Assembly (NCBI GenBank): GCA_016779985.1
Contig: JADHMP010000021.1
Span: 1-6,358, forward strand
Reading direction: 5' to 3'
From: JADHMP01 sp016779985
GTDB taxonomy: Bacteria > Bacteroidota > Bacteroidia > Flavobacteriales > Flavobacteriaceae
Length of the DNA: 6,358 nt
Part shown: piece by piece, positions 1 through 5,801 of the stretch
Position numbering within the stretch: the first letter of the stretch is position 1
Layout of the letters: the number at the start of each line of letters is the position of its first letter
Made by a program: the position numbers and the translations under genes
The notes under the pieces: generated by a model
Databases searched by the model: none
What the model was told of the DNA's origin: nothing
What the model saw: only the letters and a program-made list of their open reading frames with translations

Positions 1-1110
1 AAAGAAGAAGACAAGCCGATTGATGCTGCAGATCCATCAAAAAGAAATAATCCTATTATGACAGATGCTGATATGGCCATGAAGGTAGATCCTATATATA
101 GAGAGATTTGTTTGAAATTTAAAGATGATCAAGAATATTTTTCAGACACTTTCGCCAGAGCTTGGTTCAAATTAACTCACAGAGATATGGGGCCAAAAAC
201 TAGATACATAGGACCTGGAATTCCTTCAGAAGATTTAATATGGCAAGATCCTGTTAGTCCTGGAAACAAAAGCTATGACGAATCTGCTTTAAAGTCAAAA
301 ATATCTCAATCTGGATTATCAATTTCAGACCGAATTACAGTTGCATGGGATAGTGCCAAATCATTTAGAGGATCTGATTTAAGAGGTGGAGCTAATGGAG
401 CAAGAATTGCTTTGTCTCCACAAAACAACTGGGAATCCAATGAACCTTCAAGATTGTCCAAAACTCTTGATGTATTAAAACCCATAGCTGATGAGTTTGG
501 AGCTAGTTTAGCAGATACAATTATTTTAGCAGGAAACACTGCTGTTGAAGAAGCTGCTCAGTCTGCTGGTTTTGAAATTGAAGTGCCATTTCATAAAGGT
601 AGAGGCGATGCAACTCAGGATATGACAGATGAAAAATCTTTTTCTAATCTTGAACCTGCAGCTGATGCTTTTAGAAACTGGTGCAGTAAAGAGCCAATCG
701 CTAGTGCAGAAGAATTAATGGTTGATCAAGCACAACTTTTAGGCTTAACAGCGCCAGAGATGACTGTCTTAATTGGAGGAATGCGTGTGTTAGGCGCAAA
801 TCATATAGGAAATGATCAGGGCCTATTTAGTGATCGACTAGGAGTTTTATCGAACGACTTTTTTGTTAATCTAACAGATATGAACAATACATGGCACATT
901 GTTGGGGATAACAAGTATGAAGTTAAGGACAGATCTTCAGGAAATTTAAAGTGGTCTGCATCTGCAGTTGACTTAGTTTTTGGTTCGAATTCAATTTTGA
1001 GATCTTATGCTGAATTATATGCACAAGACGATAACAAAGAAAAATTTGTTAATGATTTCGTTCAAGCATGGAACAAAGTAATGAACGCAGACAGATTTGA
1101 AAAAAACTAA
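1..1110 (+). CDS. katG: Catalase-peroxidase KatG, C-terminal half (5' end outside window)
   Basis: This is the last 369 codons of a bifunctional haem catalase-peroxidase, which removes H2O2 in the cytoplasm. The frame is open from base 1, so the ATG at 58 is an internal Met (PIMTDADMAMK), not a start. The piece begins in the linker before the C-terminal domain (DPSKR, then VDPIYREI). It keeps HRDMGP and the Arg of KTRYIGP (bases 202-204), which matches the mobile 'switch' Arg known to tune catalase activity. The rest is the haem-free duplicated peroxidase domain. Its AWDSAKSFR segment has Asp (349-351) where the active domain has the distal His, and IGGMRVLGANH has Arg where the proximal His would be; both losses are normal for this domain. 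FGSNS and the VMNADRF ending are typical of the family. The catalytic N-terminal domain with its Trp-Tyr-Met adduct is not in the window. The 3' end overlaps the next gene by 14 nt, suggesting co-transcription. Identification is secure. Confidence 0.97.
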   Translation, partial: KEEDKPIDAADPSKRNNPIMTDADMAMKVDPIYREICLKFKDDQEYFSDTFARAWFKLTHRDMGPKTRYIGPGIPSEDLIWQDPVSPGNKSYDESALKSKISQSGLSISDRITVAWDSAKSFRGSDLRGGANGARIALSPQNNWESNEPSRLSKTLDVLKPIADEFGASLADTIILAGNTAVEEAAQSAGFEIEVPFHKGRGDATQDMTDEKSFSNLEPAADAFRNWCSKEPIASAEELMVDQAQLLGLTAPEMTVLIGGMRVLGANHIGNDQGLFSDRLGVLSNDFFVNLTDMNNTWHIVGDNKYEVKDRSSGNLKWSASAVDLVFGSNSILRSYAELYAQDDNKEKFVNDFVQAWNKVMNADRFEKN

Positions 1111-1507
1111 AGAAAAGGACCATTATCTAAAAGAAATTTATAAGCTAGTAGAATCAGATGAAAAAGTTTCTGTTAGCCGATTAAGTTTACAATTAGGTGT
1201 TTCAAAATCTTCTGTTTCAAATATGTTAAAGAAATTGGTGAGTATGGAGCTTGTAAGCACAGGCCCATACAAACCTATTCTTCTCACAAAAAAAGGGAAC
1301 AATTTTTCTAAGAAAATTGTTGCTAAACACAGGCTTATTGAATCTTTTCTTGTTGATGTTATGGGTTTCAATTCAAACGAAGTTCATGAAATAGCAGAAG
1401 AAATAGAACATATTAACTCACCTGAATTTTTTAGAAAAGTTAAATTAATGGTTAACGCAAAAACAATTGATCCTCACGGATCATCAATACCAGACGTAGA
1501 TTTTTAA
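1097..1507 (+). CDS. DtxR/MntR-family metal-dependent transcriptional repressor (short, two-domain form)
   Basis: The 136-aa product is a DNA-binding metal-sensing repressor of the DtxR/MntR/IdeR family. Residues about 8-60 form the winged helix-turn-helix (HYLKEIY, then the recognition-helix region VSKSSVSNMLKKL, then a wing ending in LTKKG). Residues about 75-115 form the metal-binding and dimer domain (KHRLIESFLVDV, NEVHEIAEEIEHINS). The protein stops soon after the family motif DPHGSSIPD, so it lacks the C-terminal SH3/FeoA-like domain of IdeR and many Bacteroidota homologues and resembles MntR in length. By eye, likely metal ligands are His78, Glu82, His97, Glu101, Glu104 and His105. The start is TTG at 1097: the same frame has a TGA at 1082-1084, no ATG precedes residue 43, and TTG places His9 at the ligand position near the N-terminus, as expected. 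The 14-nt overlap with katG suggests translational coupling. The metal sensed (Mn or Fe) and the targets are inference; Mn uptake or katG itself are candidates. Confidence 0.92.
   Translation: MKKTKEKDHYLKEIYKLVESDEKVSVSRLSLQLGVSKSSVSNMLKKLVSMELVSTGPYKPILLTKKGNNFSKKIVAKHRLIESFLVDVMGFNSNEVHEIAEEIEHINSPEFFRKVKLMVNAKTIDPHGSSIPDVDF
1459..1483 (-). terminator. Possible weak terminator for the SDR gene, inside the 3' end of the repressor gene
   Basis: On the minus strand, TGATCC and GGATCA form a perfect 6-bp stem around GTGA, a GNRA-type loop. Five bases later comes a run of five T. It lies about 20-45 nt past the SDR stop codon, where a terminator would be expected. The stem is short, the T-run is offset, and the palindrome also encodes part of the repressor's conserved DPHGS motif, so it may be coincidence. 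Confidence 0.25.
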
Positions 1508-2301
1508 TCATCATATCTTCCTGGAGCCATAATTGAGCTCAGAAAATCAAAAACAGATTTAGGTACAATTTTTAAAAGAAAAACTATTGCTTTCCATGTC
1601 TTAGTAGGAACAACAATTTTCTTTCCTTTTAACATGCCATCCACACCTTCGATAGCAATTCTTTTTGCAGATTTCTTTAAAAATTTAGGAACTCTATCCA
1701 TTTCGTCTTGTACTCCGCTTGCAGCATGAAAATTAGTCACTGTATATCCAGGACATAATGCCGTACATGTAATTCCGATATTATTATAGCTTAAATTCAA
1801 AGCTTCACTAAACCTATTCATGAATGTTTTAACTGGACCGTAAAGAACTTGAATTTTTGAAGGAGGAGCATAAGCGGCAACAGATGAAACTATCATTATT
1901 TTCCCATCCTTATTTAGAATCATATCGTGTATAAATACCTTGGTCAATGAAATAACAGAAGTTGAAAGAACTCTTATAAATCTCTCTTCATCTTCCATAG
2001 GTGTTTTTTCAAAAGAATTCGGTAATGCAAACCCAGCATTATTTACTAGAACATTTATATTATAATTTTTTGACTTACAATAATCATAAATTTCTTTTGG
2101 AGATTCAATCTTTGATAAATCACAACTTATGTAATCACATTTTATTTTAAAGCTTTCGCTCAATTCTGTTGAAATATCTTTTAGCTTTTCTTCGTTTCTA
2201 GCAGTTAATATTAAGTTATGTTTTTTAGAAGCTAAGTATTTTGAAATTTCAAGACCAATTCCTGAACTAGCGCCTGTTACGAGAGAGTAATTTTCTGTCA
2301 T
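1504..2301 (-). CDS. Short-chain dehydrogenase/reductase (classical SDR, DltE/YqjQ-like)
   Basis: The 265-aa product is an NAD(P)H-dependent oxidoreductase with a Rossmann fold. Visible motifs in order are TGASSGIG (residues 9-16, cofactor pyrophosphate), Arg35 in TARNEEKL (suggesting NADP preference), CDL with Asp61 (adenine contact), VNNAG (86-90), Ser140 in IVSSVAAY, Tyr154 and Lys158 in YGPVK (catalytic YxxxK), and CPGYTVTNF (183-191). The position that usually carries the catalytic Asn, seven residues before the LT of ISLTKVF, reads Leu112 (codon at 1966-1968). The C-terminus, about 235-260, is hydrophobic and ends near APGRYDD; this resembles the DltE/YqjQ-like subgroup and may associate with membrane. 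The ATG start sits 7 residues before the glycine motif, as is normal. Its stop interlocks with that of the convergent repressor gene. A terminator lies directly upstream and no promoter is evident between it and the start. The substrate cannot be inferred. Confidence 0.93.
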   Translation of the reverse strand: MTENYSLVTGASSGIGLEISKYLASKKHNLILTARNEEKLKDISTELSESFKIKCDYISCDLSKIESPKEIYDYCKSKNYNINVLVNNAGFALPNSFEKTPMEDEERFIRVLSTSVISLTKVFIHDMILNKDGKIMIVSSVAAYAPPSKIQVLYGPVKTFMNRFSEALNLSYNNIGITCTALCPGYTVTNFHAASGVQDEMDRVPKFLKKSAKRIAIEGVDGMLKGKKIVVPTKTWKAIVFLLKIVPKSVFDFLSSIMAPGRYDD

Positions 2302-2311
2302 ATTTAAATAT

Positions 2312-2340
2312 AAAAAAACCCCCAGAAATTACTGAGGGTT
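2312..2340 (-). terminator. Rho-independent terminator of the exported-protein gene pair
   Basis: Read on the minus strand, AACCCTCAG pairs with CTGGGGGTT (9 bp, one G-T wobble) around a TAATTT loop, followed at once by seven T in total. It starts 25 nt after the stop codon at 2365, so it ends the transcript of the two exported-protein genes. On the plus strand the hairpin has no good T-run. It ends about 10 nt before the SDR start codon, which separates or attenuates the SDR gene. Confidence 0.88.
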
Positions 2341-2364
2341 AATATTATTAAATAAAAGAAGATT

Positions 2365-3078
2365 TTACCATTGCATTACCATGAGTCTCATGAACTTAGT
2401 TTCAACCTCTCTAAAATCAGGGTCAATGTTTTCCATCATTTTTTCTCTTTCTCTTACCATCTTTGGATTGGCTTCTCTAAAATCTCTACTTTTTACCCAT
2501 CCATTTAAATAATCTTCATAATTTTTAAAACCTTGAACTATCCAAGTGTTTCCCTCAGAGGAAGGTCCTCCAACAGAAATTCCACCAGTCATCCAACTAA
2601 TATCATTTCTTGGAAATTTAGTTCTCATTGTATTTTGCATTTCAAGCCATTTGTTATTTTCTTGCCAACTATTTGTATCAAAAATTGTAACTACTTGAAA
2701 TGGCAAATTGTCTGGACCAAATTTTAAAAATCTCCATCCATTTCCAGAGAAAACTGTATCATCTATATAGTTATTTACTTTAGAAGCAAATAATTGCCAA
2801 GCCATATTCTGGAAATCTAGAGTATAGATTTTAGCCATTGCTTCAGGCTCGCCATTGAATATTATTTCGTGAGTGAAGTTTAAATCAGCAGGAGTAAACA
2901 TAACCGAATAAAGAGTTACTGTAACTCCTTCAATTGGGTTTTCACTGAAATAGTCATTCATTACTTTTACAAGAGCTTCTTCGTTTTGTGGTGAAACCTT
3001 GATTCCATAAGCAGACCATCTTTGTGAATAGGACAGTGTAACAAAAAGCATCAAAGTGATTGATAATATTTTTTTCAT
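2365..3078 (-). CDS. Exported protein of unknown function, paralog of its upstream neighbour
   Basis: The 237-aa product is not a family I can name. Residues 1-18 are a signal peptide (MKK, then a hydrophobic stretch to LSYS), with likely cleavage before Gln19; there is no lipobox Cys, so a soluble periplasmic or secreted protein is expected. The mature part is rich in Trp, Phe, Met and Asn and has no further membrane segment. It starts WSAYGIKV and contains VNNYIDD, NGWRFLKFG and NTWIVQGFKNYED. These line up in order with WMTYELKV, VDPYIES, TGWKVWERLG and NEYIICRGFDSYGD of the 250-aa neighbour, so the two look like distant tandem paralogs. The alternation of beta-like strands and amphipathic helices in two halves would suit a duplicated ferredoxin-like (dimeric alpha/beta-barrel) fold, but that is inference. 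It is the second gene of a pair, 7 nt after the upstream stop, and is followed by a strong terminator. Confidence 0.85.
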   Translation of the reverse strand: MKKILSITLMLFVTLSYSQRWSAYGIKVSPQNEEALVKVMNDYFSENPIEGVTVTLYSVMFTPADLNFTHEIIFNGEPEAMAKIYTLDFQNMAWQLFASKVNNYIDDTVFSGNGWRFLKFGPDNLPFQVVTIFDTNSWQENNKWLEMQNTMRTKFPRNDISWMTGGISVGGPSSEGNTWIVQGFKNYEDYLNGWVKSRDFREANPKMVREREKMMENIDPDFREVETKFMRLMVMQW

Positions 3079-3085
3079 AGTGGTA

Positions 3086-3838
3086 TTAGTTTGTTGATGT
3101 GCTTAATTTTTCGTTGAAATGATATCTTTCTGTTGTTCTGCTGTACATTTCTAGTGCATCATTATACAGCTTTGCATCTTTTCTGTATGCTTCCCATCCA
3201 AATTTTTCATTATATAGTTCTTCAAGATTTTTATCAGTATCAGGAAATTCACCATTATCACCATATGAGTCGAAACCTCTGCAAATTATGTATTCATTAG
3301 TATTTCCTCCAGATATTACCCTAAAAACTCCAACAGTTCCTGTAAAGTTATTGTCCTGATAAACGACTGTCATTCTTCTTAAAAAATTAATGATATCCTG
3401 ATCCATTCCAGGTTTCATGAACCTTCTTTGTACTGTCATAAACCTAAAAGAGGTTTCTTTTGTCCAGTTATGCGAAACCCATCCTAATCTTTCCCACACT
3501 TTCCATCCTGTTTGAGATTCAATATAGGGGTCAACATTTTCTTTCCAATATTTCATTTCTTCTCCGCGAGTATCCATTGAATTTAAAAAATCCCAAGTTT
3601 TCCATCCATGTCCTCTTGAGTACATTCCTTGATTTTCACCATCCATAATTTCAAAAGTAAACATCGCTGTGTCCTCAGAATTATTGAATTTTTTCATTTT
3701 TTTAGCAACTGCATTTTCAAATTTATCTTGCATGCCTTTTTTAACCTTAAGCTCATATGTCATCCAAATTTCTGGACTGTTCTGAGCAGTAATTGTCAAT
3801 GCAAATAGCATTGAGAGAATAATTGTAATTTTTTTCAT
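3086..3838 (-). CDS. Exported protein of unknown function, first gene of the tandem pair
   Basis: The 250-aa product has a signal peptide at residues 1-18 (MKKITIIL to TITA), probably cut before Gln19, and no lipobox Cys or later membrane segment; periplasmic or secreted location is likely. The mature protein is rich in aromatic residues (HGWKTWDF, GWKVWERLGW, RTTERYHF) and charged residues. It begins WMTYELKVKKGMQDKFENAV, which resembles the strand-helix opening of small dimeric alpha/beta-barrel proteins. A second similar opening appears near FRFMTVQRRFMKPGMDQDII, so an internal duplication is possible. Spaced matches to the 237-aa neighbour across the full length support common ancestry. 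The ATG start directly precedes the signal peptide. The gene leads a two-gene transcript that ends at the hairpin around 2312-2340, and its 5' side faces a divergent ABC transporter operon. No catalytic motif is recognisable and I propose no function. Confidence 0.86.
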   Translation of the reverse strand: MKKITIILSMLFALTITAQNSPEIWMTYELKVKKGMQDKFENAVAKKMKKFNNSEDTAMFTFEIMDGENQGMYSRGHGWKTWDFLNSMDTRGEEMKYWKENVDPYIESQTGWKVWERLGWVSHNWTKETSFRFMTVQRRFMKPGMDQDIINFLRRMTVVYQDNNFTGTVGVFRVISGGNTNEYIICRGFDSYGDNGEFPDTDKNLEELYNEKFGWEAYRKDAKLYNDALEMYSRTTERYHFNEKLSTSTN

Positions 3839-3847
3839 TAATTAATA

Positions 3848-3882
3848 TTTTGATTAGTATTATTAATTTAAAAATATTTTTT
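3848..3882 (+). promoter_or_regulatory. Weak candidate Bacteroidota-type promoter for the ABC operon
   Basis: TTTTG at 3848-3852 is followed, 22 nt later, by TATTTTTT at 3875-3882. This loosely fits the Bacteroidota pattern of a -33 TTTG/TTG box and a -7 TAnnTTTG box (last base mismatched, spacing slightly long). The surroundings are almost pure A/T, so such matches arise easily by chance. I found no better candidate on the plus strand, and none for the minus-strand gene starting at 3838. Confidence 0.18.
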
Positions 3883-3894
3883 CAGAAAAATATT
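3873..3894. repeat. Inverted repeat in the divergent intergenic region
   Basis: AATATTTTT and AAAAATATT form a perfect 9-bp inverted repeat around TCAG. It lies mid-way in the 104-nt gap between divergent genes (3839-3942), where an operator would sit. It contains only A/T in the arms, so chance is a serious alternative. Nothing else is seen in this gap: no small coding frame and no RNA gene. Confidence 0.3.
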
Positions 3895-3942
3895 ATCCAT
3901 ATGTTAATTTCTAATGGCATAAAGCTTGATTGAAAATTAATT

Positions 3943-4284
3943 GTGTCGGAAAAATTTAAAAAAGAGATTCAACTCGAGTTAAAAAAATATTATTATAAAG
4001 CATTTAGAAGAAGAGGAAAATCTATGCAAACTCTTGAATTAATTCAAGAATGCTCTGAAGATCAGTTTAGACTATTTGTAAATCAAACAGCTAATCTTAT
4101 TAATAAATCATTAAAACTTAATGATGAAATTAAAATATATCAACTACTTGTCGAATTGAAAAAAATTGAGGGATGTAATAAAAAAATTATGAATTTGATA
4201 ATTGCTGAAATTCAGAATGCTAATACATCAAAAATCCTAAACTTTAAAAAGTATAAAGACCTATTCATTTTTGAAGATCAGTAA
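3943..4284 (+). CDS. Small Lys-rich protein of unknown function heading the ABC transporter operon
   Basis: The 113-aa product is not recognised. It is basic and mostly helical in character: an N-terminal Lys/Arg/Tyr-rich stretch (KKYYYKAFRRRGKS, about 14-27), then helices rich in Leu, Ile, Asn and Lys. There is no signal peptide, membrane segment, Cys pair or catalytic motif; a cytoplasmic protein is likely. The start is taken as GTG at 3943: a TGA lies in frame at 3931-3933, and the first ATG is residue 28 (4024), which would remove the basic segment. No Shine-Dalgarno is visible. It ends 18 nt before the DUF5687-type permease gene on the same strand, so it is probably co-transcribed with the ABC transporter. 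It could be an accessory or regulatory protein of that transporter, or merely share the promoter. Confidence 0.7.
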   Translation: MSEKFKKEIQLELKKYYYKAFRRRGKSMQTLELIQECSEDQFRLFVNQTANLINKSLKLNDEIKIYQLLVELKKIEGCNKKIMNLIIAEIQNANTSKILNFKKYKDLFIFEDQ

Positions 4285-4302
4285 AAATCTTAATTTAGTG
4301 CT

Positions 4303-5796
4303 GTGTTTCGGCTAACCTCACTACAATGGAAATCATTTTTTAGATCTGCATCTGTTGCCAGTGGATTGTTTTCTAAAATCATCATGTTTTTTTGGATTAT
4401 ATATGCCACTCTAATGAGCCTTGCCCTTGGCTTTATACATGGTGTTGGCGGAAGTATAGTTGATCCTGAAGGAGATAGATATCCAGATCCTTTTTCTTGG
4501 ATTAATGAAGAAATATTCTATTTGTTAGGGTATCTTATAATATTCAGATATATATTTCAAAAAATTCCAGTTTTAAATATTAGAGCTCTATTACTAACTC
4601 CTCTAAAAAAATCCAACGTGATTAGTTACGCAATGAATCAAACCTTTTTTTCAATGTTTAATTTAATTGCTGTTTTTTATTTAATACCATTTTCTTTATT
4701 TCTTATTTCTGAGCCTGAAAACGGAAACTTCGAATTGCTAAATATTGCAATGTGGAATATCTCAATATTTGCACTTGTGTATACAACTAATTTCACTAAC
4801 ATATTACTCAATAAAAAAGACCGTCTTGTAATAGGCATTGGAATTTTATTGGCTTCCATCAAAGTTCTCGAATATTTTGAAATTTTGGATTTCTCGATTT
4901 ACTCAAAAATTGTTTTTAATTCATTTTATGAAACACCAGTTTTTGTGGTAATTCCACTTGCTTTATTAGCATACACATATTTACGTGTTCACAGATTTTT
5001 TACTAATAATTTATCAATTGATACTGGTTTGAATGTAGAGGTGAAAGAAGCAAAAATGAATAATTTTAACTGGTTAGACAGCTTGGGGAATATGTCGGTT
5101 TTTTTAAAAAATGATTTAAGATTAATAATGAGAACTAAAAGAGCAAGATCCGCAACAATTATGGGGGCTTTCTTTGTTCTTTATGGTTTTATTTTCATGG
5201 GAGCAGATGAAGTATACGGGGATACGGGTGTCTTTTTTGGTTTGCTTTTCTCTACAGGTGGATTTATGATGACATTTTGCGGAATGGTTCCAAGCTGGGA
5301 TAGTAAACACTACCCATTAATGATGTGTCAAAATATTACCTACTTGGACTATTTAAAATCAAAGTGGTATTTAGGTTTAATTGGCACTCTTTTAATGACA
5401 ATTTTAGCTTCGATTATTTACTCATATTTTGGGTTGTTTTATGTAGTTGCAGTGATTTGTTCAGGCCTATATAACATTGGCCTTAATTCTTTCTTCACTC
5501 TTTGGTCCGGCGCTTTTAATCGTATGGCTATTGATTTGGATTCAAATAAAAATGCTTTTGGAGATAAAAAAGCTTTTAACTCAAAGACTTTAATTTTAAT
5601 GATTCCACAATTGATTGTTCCTTTGGTTGTGTACTATTTTGTTTCTAAAAGTTTTGATGAATTTATAGCTGCATATTGTGTAGGAGCTTTAGGATTAGCT
5701 GGAATTTTCTTTAGAAATATATTTTTCAATATTATCGTCAAAACATATAAATCTCAAAAATATTCTGCCCTAAGCGCATACAAACAAACAAACTAA
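4303..5796 (+). CDS. DUF5687-type integral membrane protein, permease of an ABC transporter
   Basis: The 497-aa product is a polytopic inner-membrane protein with about 12 hydrophobic segments, roughly at 24-48, 69-88, 115-136, 149-168, 173-190, 211-228, 283-300, 308-330, 355-378, 379-402, 428-448 and 452-475. Length and pattern match the Bacteroidota-specific DUF5687 family, whose members lie beside ABC ATPases and resemble ABC-2 exporter permeases. It seems to have two similar halves. Each starts with a basic cytoplasmic helix (LQWKSFFRSAS near 7-17; FLKNDLRLIMRTKRARS near 267-283), and each has, after its second membrane segment, a short motif like an ABC-2 coupling segment (TPLKKSNVISY near 99-109; CQNITYLDYLKSKW near 342-355). 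The GTG start places the first cytoplasmic helix right at the N-terminus; no ATG precedes residue 28. The ATPase gene follows after 5 nt, so the two should assemble together. The substrate is unknown; export is more likely than import since no binding protein is present. Confidence 0.88.
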   Translation: MFRLTSLQWKSFFRSASVASGLFSKIIMFFWIIYATLMSLALGFIHGVGGSIVDPEGDRYPDPFSWINEEIFYLLGYLIIFRYIFQKIPVLNIRALLLTPLKKSNVISYAMNQTFFSMFNLIAVFYLIPFSLFLISEPENGNFELLNIAMWNISIFALVYTTNFTNILLNKKDRLVIGIGILLASIKVLEYFEILDFSIYSKIVFNSFYETPVFVVIPLALLAYTYLRVHRFFTNNLSIDTGLNVEVKEAKMNNFNWLDSLGNMSVFLKNDLRLIMRTKRARSATIMGAFFVLYGFIFMGADEVYGDTGVFFGLLFSTGGFMMTFCGMVPSWDSKHYPLMMCQNITYLDYLKSKWYLGLIGTLLMTILASIIYSYFGLFYVVAVICSGLYNIGLNSFFTLWSGAFNRMAIDLDSNKNAFGDKKAFNSKTLILMIPQLIVPLVVYYFVSKSFDEFIAAYCVGALGLAGIFFRNIFFNIIVKTYKSQKYSALSAYKQTN

Positions 5797-5801
5797 TTTT
5801 T

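Noticed and set aside
58..60. ATG as the start of a 350-aa protein
   Set aside because: The frame is open back to base 1 and the upstream residues (DPSKRNNPIM) continue the KatG family sequence, so this Met is internal.
306..539. Antisense open frame of 77 codons inside katG
   Set aside because: It is a shadow of a strongly conserved KatG coding frame, with no recognisable protein features.
1138..1371. Antisense open frame of 77 codons inside the repressor gene
   Set aside because: The plus-strand frame matches the DtxR family throughout; this one shows no family features.
1523..1540. GAGC/GCTC inverted repeat just past the repressor stop, as a plus-strand terminator
   Set aside because: The stem is only about 4 bp, no T-run follows on the plus strand, and it lies within SDR coding sequence.
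2533..2727. Plus-strand open frame of 64 codons opposite the 237-aa exported protein
   Set aside because: The minus frame has a signal peptide and a neighbouring paralog; the plus frame has neither context nor motif.
3460..3648. Plus-strand open frame of 62 codons opposite the 250-aa exported protein
   Set aside because: It is a shadow frame; the minus-strand gene has a signal peptide and paralog support.
4677..5310. Two short antisense open frames (4677-4862 and 5122-5310) within the permease gene
   Set aside because: Both are opposite well-defined membrane segments and look like chance frames.
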